A DNA stretch of 64,000 nucleotides from Acanthamoeba sp. SK_2022b (lineage: Eukaryota > Discosea > Longamoebia > Acanthamoebidae), in contig JANDJZ010000237.1 in NCBI GenBank assembly GCA_027943245.1, positions 1 to 64,000 of the forward strand, in the 5' to 3' direction. Of the stretch, positions 22,977-38,300 are shown in pieces. The position numbers and the translations under genes were made by a program. The notes below the pieces were generated by a model. That model searched no databases and was not told the DNA's origin. It saw only the letters and a list, made by a program, of their open reading frames with translations. Position 1 is the stretch's first letter. Each line of letters starts with the position of its first letter.

Positions 22977-23580
22977 TTATTCTTCCATCTCAGAGGCCTC
23001 AGAAGGGTCCTCTGTGATGTCGTTGGAGTCTACAAACATCTGGAACTCAGACTGGAATGTGCCCAGTGTGTACTCGGCAATCGACACAAGGTCGTTGAGC
23101 CCCTTTCGGAGCGCCTCCACTGACGGTTTGCCTGCATAGCCGCACACAAACAGTTGGTGTGCAATGAAATAGTTGGCAGAGGCGAGAAAGACAAGCGCAC
23201 CGTCTTTTGTCTGTATGCGGACATTCATCTTAGGCTCGGAAGGATGTGGCACACTGTAACCACAAAAGTCCACGTCGGGACTGAACGGATGCAAGCAATT
23301 AGAAGTCAGCATTTCAGATTTTTTTTTTTTAAAAAAAAAAACGGGTCCAAAACATGCGTACTTCTTCATAAGAATCCACCGTAGGGAGTTGCCCAATGTG
23401 TGATCTTCATTCGATAGTGTTACTGTGATGAGGTTGTCGGAATCGCCGGACGAAATCTCCAGCTGGAGATTACAGTAATTGGAAATGAATACAGGAAGAT
23501 TAAGACAACGCAGAAGGGGGGCGTACCTTCTTAAAGTCTTCATCATAGGGGTCAAGAGTTACGCTCGGTCCGGACTCCAT
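22977..23580 (-). CDS. POLR1D: RNA polymerase I/III subunit AC19 (RPAC2/POLR1D)
   Basis: A small alpha-like subunit shared by RNA polymerases I and III, which pairs with AC40 to seed assembly. Three exons: MESGPSVTLDPYDEDFKK; an exon with the diagnostic NEDHTLGNSLRWILMKK; and an exon with VDFCGYSVPHPSEPKMNVRI. The usual helix follows as ALRKGLNDLVSIAEYTLGTF. Relative to typical family members there is an extra stretch (ALVFLASANYFIAHQLFVC) between the HPSE strand and the final helix, which might be an unspliced short intron. The C-terminus is acidic (EDPSEASEMEE). The promoter is probably shared with the divergent Elongin A gene, 229 bp away. Confidence 0.93.
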
Positions 23581-23809
23581 CTCGTCTGGGTTGGTGTTTG
23601 TTTTTTTTTCTTTCTTTCGGAGTGCCACACCGCCCTTTCTCCTCTTTTCTTCTTATTTCCCGAGAGAATAACCCTTTTGCTTTTGGTGCTGCCGCGTCCA
23701 CGTGACGGACCTACCTTTCTGCTGGTGTAGGTTTCATGTTCTTCTTCACACCGCCAAGTGGGGGCTAATATTGGTTCTCATTCACCAGACACTAGTAGTA
23801 CCTGATTAT
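23581..23809. promoter_or_regulatory. Bidirectional promoter region POLR1D / Elongin A
   Basis: 229 bp separates two divergent start codons. It contains a T-rich block (about 23603-23625) and no other recognised element. Function is inferred from the head-to-head arrangement. Confidence 0.4.
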
Positions 23810-25257
23810 ATGCATTTCGCGAGCAAGAGGCGGGGTTTGTGGCCGGTGCCCAGCCTTGTGACCCTCTGCACCAGGACTATATGCGACCACCTAGATTTGC
23901 TCACCAGCGTAGGCGACGTGCCCGATGAGCTCATCCTTCCCATACTCAACCGGTGCTCCCCCGAGCAACTTCTAGTTCGTATTCCTCCTCCTCCTCCTCC
24001 TCCCCTTCCTCTATCGCCGCTCAACAGCACATGAAACTGACGTGCGATCTTGCAGGTGGTAGAAGCGCACACGGTTCGTTTCCGCGCCTAGTGCTCTCGA
24101 AGCACTCTAGCACATGCGCTGGCTCCGCCGTCGTTCTGTATTGATCAACAAGTTCCTTTTCCTCATTGGTGCAGGATCGCAGGCTGCCGACCGCCGAGAT
24201 GTGGCAACGTCACTGCGAGGTGTGCGCCCTCTCACGACTGTTAGGCAATGTGGGGCGACAATCGCCTGCTAACCTGAACGCCGAACGCAGAGACTCCATC
24301 TGGGCGAGGAAGAACGAGAAGACAACGGAAGGAAGCTCAGCTGGAAGCAAGTATGGAAAAACGAACAGAAGCGACTCGAGGCCAGGAAGGAGCAGGTCGC
24401 GCGCAGGCTCCGGAACATGTACAAAGAGGAGAAGGAAGGTTCGTCATCTCCTGTTCATAGCCATACGTGTGTAGCTTGGATTCCCATAGTCGTTTTCATT
24501 CTCTCACTCTGGCCTGGCTTTGTTACTCTCGCGTGCGAAGCCAAGGAGCATCGCGCGACGAAGCACATCACGGCGGCTGTACCCAAAACGCGGGCATTCG
24601 CGCTCGCGCGGAGGCATGGCAGTGGCCCGATGTTTGCCGCGCCACCCACCACGGCCAGGTCAAGGTAGGGCTCCCTTCCTTCTTTCTCTCCCGTTTGTTT
24701 CTAAAGCGTAGCATCGACTGACTGCTATGTCGCTGGCTGACCCATAGGCTTGCCAAGAAAATCGGAGCCAGCCCCAAGAGGTACAGCAGCCGTGATGCTC
24801 GTTGCGCTGTGGCCGTGTTGATCTGTGCTCACAGATCTCTCGGTCGCCTGTTCCGCTCAACAGTGCCGCGCCGCCAATCATCAGCCCGACCACCAGGCAG
24901 CTGGTGGGTGGCTCTGGGGGCTTGGCCCGCCCTCCATCCGTCAGACCCATCCACTCTTCGTCTTCCTACCATACTTCTTCAACCTCCTCACCCGTCTCTG
25001 TTGTTCGCAGGGAACCGAACCCTACTTCCCATCGCCCCCCTGCATCTACCTTCTCCTCACCTTCTCCTAACCGGACACCATATCGTCCCACTCTTTCTCG
25101 ATCATCTTCTTCATCATCGCTACCATCTTTGAGGACCCCTATGGCGACATCGGTCCGAGCCGATCCCCCGCTGCTTCCGGTGGTCTCACCTGTGAAGAGA
25201 AGGAAGAAGGACCTCAATCTGCCTTCCTTCTCCAAGAAGACGCAACACCAGAAATAG
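23810..25257 (+). CDS. Elongin A-like (ELOA) transcription elongation / E3 adaptor protein
   Basis: Elongin A stimulates Pol II elongation and, with Elongin B/C and a cullin, can act as a ubiquitin-ligase adaptor. Exon 1 (ATG at 23810) carries a BC-box-like SLVTLCTRTI followed by HLDLLTSVGDVPDELILPIL and NRCSPEQL, the hallmark ELOA/F-box-like region. Later exons give VVEAHT, DRRLPTAEMWQRHCE and a charged helix (LSWKQVWKNEQKRLEARKEQ, then VARRLRNMYKEEKE) that matches the family's W-x-x-L/R helix. A basic region follows (TAAVPKTRAFALARR). The last exon is a Ser/Pro-rich tail ending VKRRKKDLNLPSFSKKTQ. The join into this last exon did not resolve cleanly in phase, so the tail is less certain than the first four exons. 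Confidence 0.78.
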
Positions 25258-25527
25258 TGGCTTGTACAGCTTATCGTTTCCCACATCGAATAATGACACA
25301 CTATCCGGCAATACCCACGTCTCACTTAGGCCATTGCGCAGGCCACCGAAGTTGAGAGTTCAGCCACTGGCCAGCCAAAGTGGGCGGTTAAAACCGGAGT
25401 TGCGTGTGGGGCAAAACGATAGGTGGCCGCAAGGGCACGCGGGGCAGTACGGCACGCCCCCAATTCGCTTCCGTCCCTCTTTCGCACCTAGCAAACATAG
25501 GCGCGCCCGCACGCGAACGCCGGCGTC

Positions 25528-29190
<3,663 letters not shown>

Positions 29191-29281
29191 CCACCACCCT
29201 CTTGAGCCCAACAACCCGCAACAAACAAAAGAAATACAAAACAAAATTTTATCCTAGGCCGGGGAGGCCCAGAGCATAGGG

Positions 29282-31633
29282 TCAGAAGGCAAGGGAGGCC
29301 ACGACGAGTCGGTGGTCGGACGGCACGAGGTCGTCGAGGTAGTCAGTGAAGAGGATGGGCAGGAGGAACACGGCGGCGCACAGGCCCAAGGCAATGGAGG
29401 GCAGCAGGGCCAGCACCGAGCAACCGCACAAGATTCGCAGACACCGCCATCGGCGGCTGATGATTCGAGCCGATGGTCGGACGCCGGGGCGGCAGCTGCA
29501 GCGACAGCAGCAACAGAGGGAAATGGCCAAGACGATCAGGCACAGGAGGACGGTGGGCACCACGGCGATCGCGTAGAACGGCAGGCGGAAGGGGAGGCCT
29601 CCCCACAGCAGCTCGTACAGCTCATTCCCGGACAGCAGATCGCGTAGGTCCGCGTACACCGTCTCGCCCCCTTCATCGGCACCGTAGCCGGCCCCGCCGC
29701 CGTCCTTCTTCTTCCCGCGAGCGCTCTTCCTTCGCTTGCGAGGGAGCACACGACCAGAGTCGTCTACGTCTGCGCTGGCCGTGGTCGCGCGGAGGTGGGC
29801 TTCCTCGGCCGACTCCTCGGGCATGAGGGCGCTGTCCCACAGGTCGATGAGGGGCCGGTAGAACGCAGTATAGACACGCTCGTAGGTGTAGTAGGGGTTG
29901 GGGTTGCGCGCGGGCTCGACGAGCGTGCGGAAGAGGTGGCGCGTGCGGTGGGCCATGAGGGACCAGTAGTGCAGGCGCCGGTACTGCGACCCGTCCTCGT
30001 GCCTCGCGATGCGGCGCGGTACCAGCCCGTGCGTGGCCCCGCTCTCGCCGTGCCCGAGACCGCTCAGAAATATTCGGTCGGGACGAGTCGGTCGCGCGGG
30101 ATACGTGTGCGTGTGCTCTGTTGTGCGGGACAGGCCTGTCAGTTCAGCTGTTGACGGGACTTTGACGACAGCACAGTGCGCACGCGCGTGATACGCACCA
30201 GCCCAGGGCAGGTTGGAAAAGGTGAAGCCGGGGTCACCAGGTCGAAGGAGCGACCAGAGGTCGGTAAGGATGTCCGTGTTATCCCGCACGGAGGCGGTGG
30301 ACCAGTCTATGCCCTCGTCGTTCGCCACCTCCCAGCACTTGTTATCGATATCCACTGCTCGCACCCATTTGGTGTGGTTTTGTTGTGGACGTCAGCGGCC
30401 ATCTCTGCAGACCGCTGTGTTGGGAAGGGAGAGGGGGGGGCGAGGAGGGATAGTGGCCACCTTCTTTCCAGTCCTGGCCGAAGAACGCCGCCGGATCCTC
30501 CCAGTCCGGAAAGAAGTTGAAGTCGCCTGTACATACCAGTGAGTTTCAGGGGCATGCGGTGACAGTAAGGAGGGGGCTCACCCACGACAATCTTTGGCCG
30601 ACTGGGGTCGAGGTCTAGGGAGCGGATGATGCGCAGGAGCTCGAAGACGTGTCGGCATTGAGTGGCGGGCACGAACGACAGGTGTGTCACGAAGAAGTAG
30701 ACCAGGCCCAGCCTGGGCACCTCCACGTGGGCCAGGATCACGACGCGCACGTTTGCATCCTGAGACGGATGGATGGGTTGGTGGAGTGAGATCGCGATCT
30801 CTTGAGAGATGGGCTGTAATAGCAAGGCACCTCGGCGTTGGGCAATGTGGTGAGCGTGAACGTCTGTGAGAAAACGATGGGGTGCTTGCTGAGGATGGCA
30901 ACGCCTTCCTCGGGGTCGTGCACTTGCATCTGTGCCACGGCGTGTAGCGTCGACCGACAATGCGGGGTGAGCTCTTCCCCACCAAGTGTTTAGAATTGGG
31001 TGGCGAGGGCACCTGGAGCAGGTTCTGCCTCTTGGCGGTGTGGGCAGAGTAGAAGATGGAGTGGGGATACTCGGGCAGCAGCTCCACGAGGTGGTCCAGC
31101 TGGTTCCCGCCCAGGCTTTCCACATTCCTCACCTCCTGAAGTAGCGCATGACGCTTGAGTGGATGGCAAGCAAAAGTTTTGCCCTGCTAGTGTCAGTGCG
31201 GTACCTGCAGCCCAACTATGTCGAGCTGTGAGCTGCGTATGACCTCGGCTATACGAAGCTTGCGCACGTCCCAGTAGTTGTTGTAGTTCCATATGTTGTA
31301 GGTCCCTGGCCAGCGACACGGAATCGCGTCAGCAGCTGTTGGCGCCGGACTGTGTGAGTGGAGGTCGTACCAACATGCAAGGAGAGTCCACCCGCCTCGC
31401 CTGCTCACGGAGTGGGGTCAACAAAAGGCCTAAGGGAGGAAAAGGATAAATTGGGCGTGTGGCGGGGTACCGGGCGCGAAAGGAGGGTCTGGGTCGAGCA
31501 CGCTGCTGGAGAGGGAGGCCAAGTAGAGAAAGAGCCCAATGTTCACGCCGCCGATGAGGGCCAGACTCACGGCCACCACAGTGCGCCACCGGATTCGCAG
31601 ACACTTGTGTGACCACCAGCTTGCGCTGGCCAT
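29282..31633 (-). CDS. Membrane-anchored endonuclease/exonuclease/phosphatase-family hydrolase
   Basis: An EEP (DNase I/nSMase/IPP5-fold) enzyme; the substrate is unknown and could be a phospholipid, phosphoinositide or nucleic acid. Start [17 protein letters not shown], then an N-terminal TM ([20 protein letters not shown]). Catalytic landmarks: [12 protein letters not shown] (Asn strand), DIVGLQEVRN (metal-binding Glu), [18 protein letters not shown] (His), [13 protein letters not shown] (Asp-Asn) and, at the very C-terminus, [14 protein letters not shown] (Asp-His). Before that last motif sits an insert of about 190 residues: [15 protein letters not shown], a basic stretch [12 protein letters not shown], and two TM segments ([18 protein letters not shown] and [20 protein letters not shown]). 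The two inserted TMs would form a hairpin that returns the SDHR strand to the catalytic side. All catalytic motifs are intact. Confidence 0.82.
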
Positions 31634-31847
31634 CGCCCGCAATGTAACCACAAAACCTTTTTCTTCTCTATTTTCCTTCAAGCAAAAGAAAAGTGCAACA
31701 AAATTGTTTTCTCAAGCGTACAGAGCAAGCCAAAGAAAATTGTGGGAACGAAAGGAATTGGGGCAGAACAAAAAGGGAAAAAGCCAGGGAGGGGGCTGCC
31801 ACTGGATTACGCTGGCACGATTTTGTTGTGTGATCAGTGCCGGCAAG
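31634..31847. promoter_or_regulatory. Bidirectional promoter region, EEP hydrolase / EFTUD2
   Basis: 214 bp between divergent starts, A/T-rich by local standards (runs of A at 31681-31790). No TATA or other element stands out. Confidence 0.4.
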
Positions 31848-34832
31848 ATGGAGGAGAATCTGTACGATGAGTTCGGCAACTACATCGGACCCGACGTCGA
31901 AGAGGAGGACGAGGATGAAGAAGAGGGAGAGCGCACTGGATGGGCCGAAGACGAAGATGATGAGGATGCGATGAGGGAGGAGCCCACCGCGCCAACGGGG
32001 CAGGAATTAATGTCGCTCGATAATCCCTCGGCCACGTCATCGGTTGTGCTGTACGAAGATAAGAAGTACTACCCGACCGCCGAGGAGGTCTACGGCGAAG
32101 CCGAGACGCTGGTCCAAGATGAGGACACCCAGCCGCTTACCGTGCCCATCGTGGCCCCTATCAAGGAATTCAAATTCGATATCGCAGAGAAGCCTGCGAC
32201 GGGTCTCAAAGCTCGACAAGCCGCGGCCGAGGGAGTGCCACTCGACATCCCCCCTACCACTTACGATCTCGATTACATGCTTGCTCTGCGCGAGCATCCG
32301 GCACTTGTGCGAAATGTGGCGCTCGTTGGTCATCTGCACCACGGTAAGACGTCCTTCATGGACACGCTCGTGCAGCAGACCCACGTCAAGGAGTGGCGCC
32401 TAGATCGTCCGTTGCGCTACACCGATTACCGAACTGACGAGCAGCAGCGCGGCCTTTCGATCAAGGCCGTGCCCATGACTATGCTGCTGCCCAACACCAA
32501 GGACAAGTCTTACTTGCTCAACATCTACGACACGCCCGGTCACGTCAACTTCTCCGACGAGGTCACCGCCGCGCTCCGCGTGTGCGACGGCGTGGTCCTG
32601 GTGATCGACGCCGTTGAGGGCGTCATGGTGCAGACCGAGCGCATGCTAAGACACGCCGCGCAGGAGCGGCTACCCGTGGTGGTGCTCATCAACAAGCTCG
32701 ACCGCCTCATCCTCGAGCTCAAGCTGCCTCCCGCCGAGGCCTACTACAAGCTGCGACACACGCTGGACGAGGTCAACATGATCATGGACAGCTGCTACCC
32801 CGGCGGGGGAGCGCCTCGCATCTCGCCCGAGCGCGGCAATGTCTGCTTCGCGAGCGCACTCATGGGCTTCTCCTTCAGCCTTCACTCCTTCGCGCAGATC
32901 TACTCCGAGACCCACGGCAGCACCTTCCGGCCGGCCGACTTTGCGCGTCGGCTGTGGGGCGACATCTACTTCCAGCCCGAGGACCGCACCTTCAAGCGCA
33001 AGCCGCCTCCCGGCGGCGGTGTGCGCACCTTCGTGCAGTTCGTGTTGGAGCCTCTGTACAAGATCTACGCCCAGGTGGTCGGCGAGGACAAGCCCGCTCT
33101 CCAGCGCACGCTCGACGAGCTGGGCGTCCAGCTCCAGAACAAGGATTTCCATCTCGACACCCGACCGCTGCTCAAGCTCATCCTCACGCAGTTCTTCGGC
33201 AACGCCACCGGCTTCGTCGACATGTGCGCCGACCACCTGCCTTCGCCCGTCGACGCCGCGCGTGTCAAGACCGAGCACATCTACACGGGGCCTCTCAACA
33301 CGGAAGTAGGCTCGGCTCTCGCGCGCTGCGACGCCACCGGCCCGCTGATGGTGCAAGTGACGAAGCTCTACCACAAGGCCGACCTGTCGGCCTTTGACGC
33401 GCTCGGTCGCGTGTTCAGCGGCACGGTCCGCACGGGCCAGCGGGTCAAGGTGCTGGGCGAGGGCTACAGCATGGACAATGAGGAGGACATGGCCGAGCGC
33501 GAGATCACCAACCTGTGGGTGTTCGAGGGTCGCTACCGCATTCCCGTCAAGAGCGCGCCGGCCGGCACGTGGGTGCTCATCGAGGGCGTGGACTCGTCGA
33601 TCATGAAGACTGCCACGATCGTGGACGACAACAGTGCGGAGGACGAACTGTTCGTCTTCAAGCCGCTGCGCTTCAACACTGTGGCCACGATGAAGATCGC
33701 CGTGGAGCCGATCAACCCGGCCGAGCTGCCCAAGATGCTGGAGGGTCTGCGCAAGGTGAACAAGAGCTATCCGCTGCTGACGACCAAGGTGGAGGAGTCG
33801 GGTGAGCACGTGATCCTGGGCACCGGCGAGATCTACCTCGACTGCGTCATGCACGACCTCAGGAACCTCTACTCGGAGATCGAGATCAAGGTGGCCGACC
33901 CGGTGGTCACCTTCTGCGAGACGGTGGTGGAGACCTCGTCGCTCAAGTGCTTCGCCGAGACGCCCAACAAGCGCAACACGCTCACCATGCTCTCGGAGCC
34001 CATGGAGAAGGGCCTGGCCGAGACCATCGAGAGCGGGGCGCTGCTCGGGACCAAGTGGAACAGCAAGGAGTTCATGGGCTTCTTCCGCGAGCGCTTCGAG
34101 TGGGACGTGCTCGCCGCCCGATCGATCTGGGCGTTCGGCCCCGATCCCCAGACGGGACCAAATATTTTGGTCGACGACTCGCTCCCCGAGGAGACCAACA
34201 AGGCGCTCCTCTCGACGGTGCGCGACTCGGTCGTGCAGGGTTTCCAGTGGGCCACCCGCGAGGGCCCCCTCTGCGAGGAGCCCATCCGCAACGTCAAGTT
34301 CCGCCTCCTCAACGCCCAGCTCGCCCCCGAGCCCATCCACCGCGGCGGCGGCCAGATCATCCCCACCGCCCGCCGCGTCGCCTACTCCTCCTTCCTCCTC
34401 GCCACTCCGCGCCTCATGGAGCCCGTCTACTACGTCGAGATCCAGGCCCCCGCCGACTGCGTCGCCCCCATCTACACCGTCCTCTCCCGCCGCCGCGGCC
34501 ACGTCACCCAGGACGAGCCCAAGCCCGGCACTCCCCTCTACACCGTCAAGGCCTACATCCCCGTCATCGAGTCCTTTGGCTTCGAGACCGACCTCCGCGC
34601 CCACACCCAGGGCCAGGCCTTCTGCGTCTCCGTCTTTGACCACTGGGAGATCGTGCCCGGCGATCCGCTCGACAAGTCCATCGTCCTCCGGCCCCTCGAG
34701 CCCGCCCCGATCCCCGCCCTCGCCCGCGAGTTCATGGTCAAGACCCGCAGGAGGAAGGGCCTCAGCGAGGACGTCTCCGTCAACACCTTCTTCTCCGAGG
34801 AGATGCTTCTCCAGATGGCCCAGAACATGTGA
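31848..34832 (+). CDS. EFTUD2: U5 snRNP GTPase Snu114 / EFTUD2
   Basis: An EF-2-like GTPase of the U5 snRNP that drives spliceosome activation and disassembly. A single uninterrupted frame of 994 residues, close to the human length (972), in a window where almost everything else is split. The N-terminus [20 protein letters not shown] and acidic region match the family. GTPase motifs: [16 protein letters not shown] (G1), [11 protein letters not shown] (G3) and [14 protein letters not shown] (G4). EF-2 domains II-V follow, with [20 protein letters not shown] and a C-terminus with [16 protein letters not shown] sequence (here [20 protein letters not shown]). Codon use is very GC3-biased, consistent with high expression. 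The ATG at 31848 is chosen because the upstream frame is A-rich leader. Confidence 0.97.
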   Translation: MEENLYDEFGNYIGPDVEEEDEDEEEGERTGWAEDEDDEDAMREEPTAPTGQELMSLDNPSATSSVVLYEDKKYYPTAEEVYGEAETLVQDEDTQPLTVPIVAPIKEFKFDIAEKPATGLKARQAAAEGVPLDIPPTTYDLDYMLALREHPALVRNVALVGHLHHGKTSFMDTLVQQTHVKEWRLDRPLRYTDYRTDEQQRGLSIKAVPMTMLLPNTKDKSYLLNIYDTPGHVNFSDEVTAALRVCDGVVLVIDAVEGVMVQTERMLRHAAQERLPVVVLINKLDRLILELKLPPAEAYYKLRHTLDEVNMIMDSCYPGGGAPRISPERGNVCFASALMGFSFSLHSFAQIYSETHGSTFRPADFARRLWGDIYFQPEDRTFKRKPPPGGGVRTFVQFVLEPLYKIYAQVVGEDKPALQRTLDELGVQLQNKDFHLDTRPLLKLILTQFFGNATGFVDMCADHLPSPVDAARVKTEHIYTGPLNTEVGSALARCDATGPLMVQVTKLYHKADLSAFDALGRVFSGTVRTGQRVKVLGEGYSMDNEEDMAEREITNLWVFEGRYRIPVKSAPAGTWVLIEGVDSSIMKTATIVDDNSAEDELFVFKPLRFNTVATMKIAVEPINPAELPKMLEGLRKVNKSYPLLTTKVEESGEHVILGTGEIYLDCVMHDLRNLYSEIEIKVADPVVTFCETVVETSSLKCFAETPNKRNTLTMLSEPMEKGLAETIESGALLGTKWNSKEFMGFFRERFEWDVLAARSIWAFGPDPQTGPNILVDDSLPEETNKALLSTVRDSVVQGFQWATREGPLCEEPIRNVKFRLLNAQLAPEPIHRGGGQIIPTARRVAYSSFLLATPRLMEPVYYVEIQAPADCVAPIYTVLSRRRGHVTQDEPKPGTPLYTVKAYIPVIESFGFETDLRAHTQGQAFCVSVFDHWEIVPGDPLDKSIVLRPLEPAPIPALAREFMVKTRRRKGLSEDVSVNTFFSEEMLLQMAQNM

Positions 34833-35322
34833 GCCTCTTCCCGCGAAGGGCAGTCTTCGTCAACACGCCGCGTTTTGGCGCGCTGTCCCGCTGCGCCCGT
34901 GCCTTTTTCGCTCTGGGCCCAGTCCCCAACAAACAATAATTATTTATCTTTTTTTAATCTTATTTCCAATTGGCCGGGGGCTGGACACGAAAAATGGGCA
35001 GACCCAGAATGCGAGACGTGTGAAGCACCCCCCGCCAGGTGGTGGGGTATCTTTGGGGGAGTCACTGAGCCCCGGTGGGCGCCGATTGCTGCAAAGGGGG
35101 TAAGGGCCGGAGCTAAACTGGCGTGCTGCTCCCTGTGATACCGCCCCCGGACCGGCCGGGAAGGCCGCGGCAGGCAAGAGAACAACAAGGAGGCGCGACA
35201 AAGAACAGCCGCCCGTGAAGGCACCGCCGTTTCCTCCAACAAAAAAAAAGACCCGAGGAGGGGAGCACGAAGACAAGCTCAAAGCCGTCCTACATTTCCC
35301 AGAGACACCAACAAAAGACCAA
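34833..35322. other. Intergenic
   Basis: 490 bp between EFTUD2 and the ankyrin-F-box-GTPase gene. It holds an AT-rich patch (34935-34970) likely to be the EFTUD2 3'UTR/polyadenylation zone, and a G/C-rich stretch at 35020-35110 with no tRNA-like fold or coding frame that I could support. Confidence 0.5.
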
Positions 35323-38300
35323 ATGTTTTATAGAAGGTCGCCGCCAGCCTCCCCCAAGGCGCATAGCACGGCCGACTGCCGTTCGATTGCCAGCTCCCCC
35401 TCCAGCGCTTCGTCGCAGGATGCGGCGGGCCAGCTCTCTGGCAGCAGTCCCGTACAAGACGAAGAAGACCCCACCACGGCATGGCGCGGGAAGCGCGTAG
35501 TAATGCCTGGGTCTACTGCTCTGCATCAAGTACCTACCCCGCTCCTCCCTCTCGCCCGTGGTCTTCTTGCCTTCCCAGGGTGTGGTGTGTTTATTATAAT
35601 TTTTATTTATTTTTCTTGGACGCCCCACCTGTGGGGCACCCGTTGCGAAGCGGAACCGTTCCACCGCTTCGGGGGAATAATAATGCTTCCGGGGACCTGA
35701 CTGCCTGACCGACTCTGTCTGACCGGCCGTGGGTCGTTCGTGTGTTCGGGCGACCTGCCTGCAGGCGTGCCGAATCGGCGATGAGGAGTGGGCAAAGCAA
35801 CTACTGGAGCAGGAGTCGCGGGCGAAGCGCCGGACGTCGTGCGAGTCGGTGCGGCTCTCCGGCGGCGCCAGGCGGAGCGAGCAGGACAAGGTGGTGCGCA
35901 AGCGGGCCAAGCGGGCCAAGCGGGCCAGCCGCGACCGCAGGAGCCTGGTGCGTGCCAAGGAGGCCAAAATGCGGGAGCAGGCCCTGCTCAGCGAGGAGAA
36001 TGGCAAGGAGCGGAAGCACAAGCTCATCAAAAAGATTGTCAACAGCGCTCTCATTGAGCTCATCACGGCCGAGGAGGCCAACGAAGGGCAGACCCCGTTC
36101 CACCTCGCCTGCGAGTTCGGCCACGTCAACATCGTCAAGCATATGGTGGCCTGCCTGCAAGACAGTTTCGTCCTTCCCTACGTGCTGCCCTTTGCCGTTA
36201 ACTACACCGACTTTCGCGGGTGGACTCCTCTTCACTGTGCCGCCAGGTAACCTCTCCTCCGGCTTACCTTCCCTCATCTGCCGCTTTCTTCGTTCTTTGC
36301 CTTGGTATCGACGTTCGAGGGCTCATGAGATCTCCTCCTACTTGAATCTTACCCTGCCTGCTCAAGCATGGGTCATCTGGACATCTGTCAAGTGCTGCTG
36401 GATGTCCATGCTGACGCGTCGGCTCTAGCGGACATCAGCAACGCGTCGCCTCTCCACATGCTCCTCCGATGCGAGTGTCTCGTTCACGGTAGAGACTCCT
36501 CCTCCTCGTACTCCTCTCGTGCTCCACCATTCTCATACGGGCGCGGTTTTCTCGTGCAGAGCCGCTCTATAAGCTGAAGGACGTCATCGAGGGCATGCTC
36601 CGTAACGGGGCATCCATCAATGGCCAAAACGCATACGGGGAGACTGCTCTCCACTGTACGTGCATTCGACTCCTTCGCGAATCGGCCCGCTCCTCGCCCT
36701 TGGTTTTCTCAGACACCACAGATGAGTCTCACGCACACTTTGCTTTTCGCTTTGCTCATATGGACAGTTGCGTGTTGGAAGGGCAATGCCAGAGCTGTGG
36801 CCATCCTGCTCAAGAATGGCGCCCACGTGCATGCCGTCAACAAGTGCGCAGCCGCATGACCTCACCTCTCTCTACCGCGCCACCCGGCATTTCTCAAACC
36901 CACTTTTGTTTTGCAGGCGCCAGGAGACGTGCCTTCACTACGCTACGCGACAAGGGGACGTGAAGATCATCGAGGTTCCTCCATCCTCCTCCCTTTCCTT
37001 TCTTGCTTTCTTCGTTCTTAGGCAAGCATCAAGGGAGGCTAACGCTGTTACTGGCAGTTGTTGGTCAAGTACGGTGCCGACATCAACGCGTTGGGAGCTT
37101 GCGGAACGGCTGCAGATGTGGCCCGCAGCCACCATCAGGACCACATCGCCTCCTACATGGATTGTACGCATGTCCCTCCTATGTCGTTGAGCGTTGAGAC
37201 CAATGGCACCGACCAGCTATATTGATCGATCACAATCGTCGATGATTATACCAATTCAGCATTCCTCACGCTGCGCTCACTGCCCGACGAGCTTCTGTGC
37301 AAGGTGCGCTCCTCTCCATTTAGGACGAGCTGGGGCGAATGAGCAAAGTGCGGTGAATGACCGAACGCGCTGTTGTCACTGCCCAGGTGCTGGGATTCCT
37401 CGATGCGGAAGACCTGGCAGCCGTGGCGATGGTGTGCAAGCGATTCTTCCTAATCACTGACGACAGCCGGTACCCGCCGCGCCATCGCGTGCGATGCGGC
37501 ATTTGTCAACCCGGCCTTGACTCACCAGTTCCACTCTCTCCTCCCAAAGGCTCTGGAAGAGGGCCTACTACGATCTGATACCCAAACGCGAGGCCTGCCA
37601 TCACGTCCAATGTGACGACTACAAGGCAGAGTGCAAGCAGTGGCTCCGAATCCACCTCAATTCCGAATGGCACGGCGAACAAGCCTCCCTTCTGACTGCC
37701 CGCGTTTCACCGGCGTCCCCTTCTCTTCGGCGTTAACGCCAATTGTCGTCGACACAGGTACCGCGAGGCGCGGCGGGAGGGGCGTTGGCGATTCGATTGT
37801 CCGCGCAACGACGAGGACTGGGTCTACGACCGCTTCTTTCGACTGGCCCTCGTTGGCGACGTGGGGACGGGGAAGGTATGCCCTCACTCGAGTTGATTGA
37901 CCTACTCGCGACCCCGCCCAGCTCACCGAGGACAACTGGTGGAACATATTGATCATGGTGGTGATGCAGAGGAGCTTCCTCACACGGTTCGTGGACGATG
38001 CTTACCTGGGGTCGCGCGCATTGCGGAAATCGATGACGGTGCGTGAACGTTCTCCCCTGGCTTTGCGCCCATCCCATTTTGGCTCACCGTAAGCCCGCTA
38101 CAGAAAACAAAGGCCATTCACTACAACAACCGGACGATCAAGCTGCAGATGGTATGCCCTGCTCCCACGCACTGTTGCGTGTACCTTTGTAACTAACCAT
38201 GTGTTGTGTGCGCACGTGACCCGGGGATCGGCAATTCAGTTCAGCGCAAGCGGATTCCACTACGAGTACGTGCGCACGTGAAGTTGTGTGTGGTTTGTCC

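Noticed and set aside
32670..34643. 657-codon open frame on the minus strand
   Set aside because: It lies antisense to EFTUD2, whose extreme GC3 bias opens the opposite strand. Its composition is Leu/Val/Gly/Glu-rich with no motif, while the plus strand encodes a complete known protein.
34990..35110. GC-rich block after EFTUD2 as a possible tRNA or structured RNA
   Set aside because: I tried the main hairpins and found no cloverleaf, box motifs or terminator at the right spacing.
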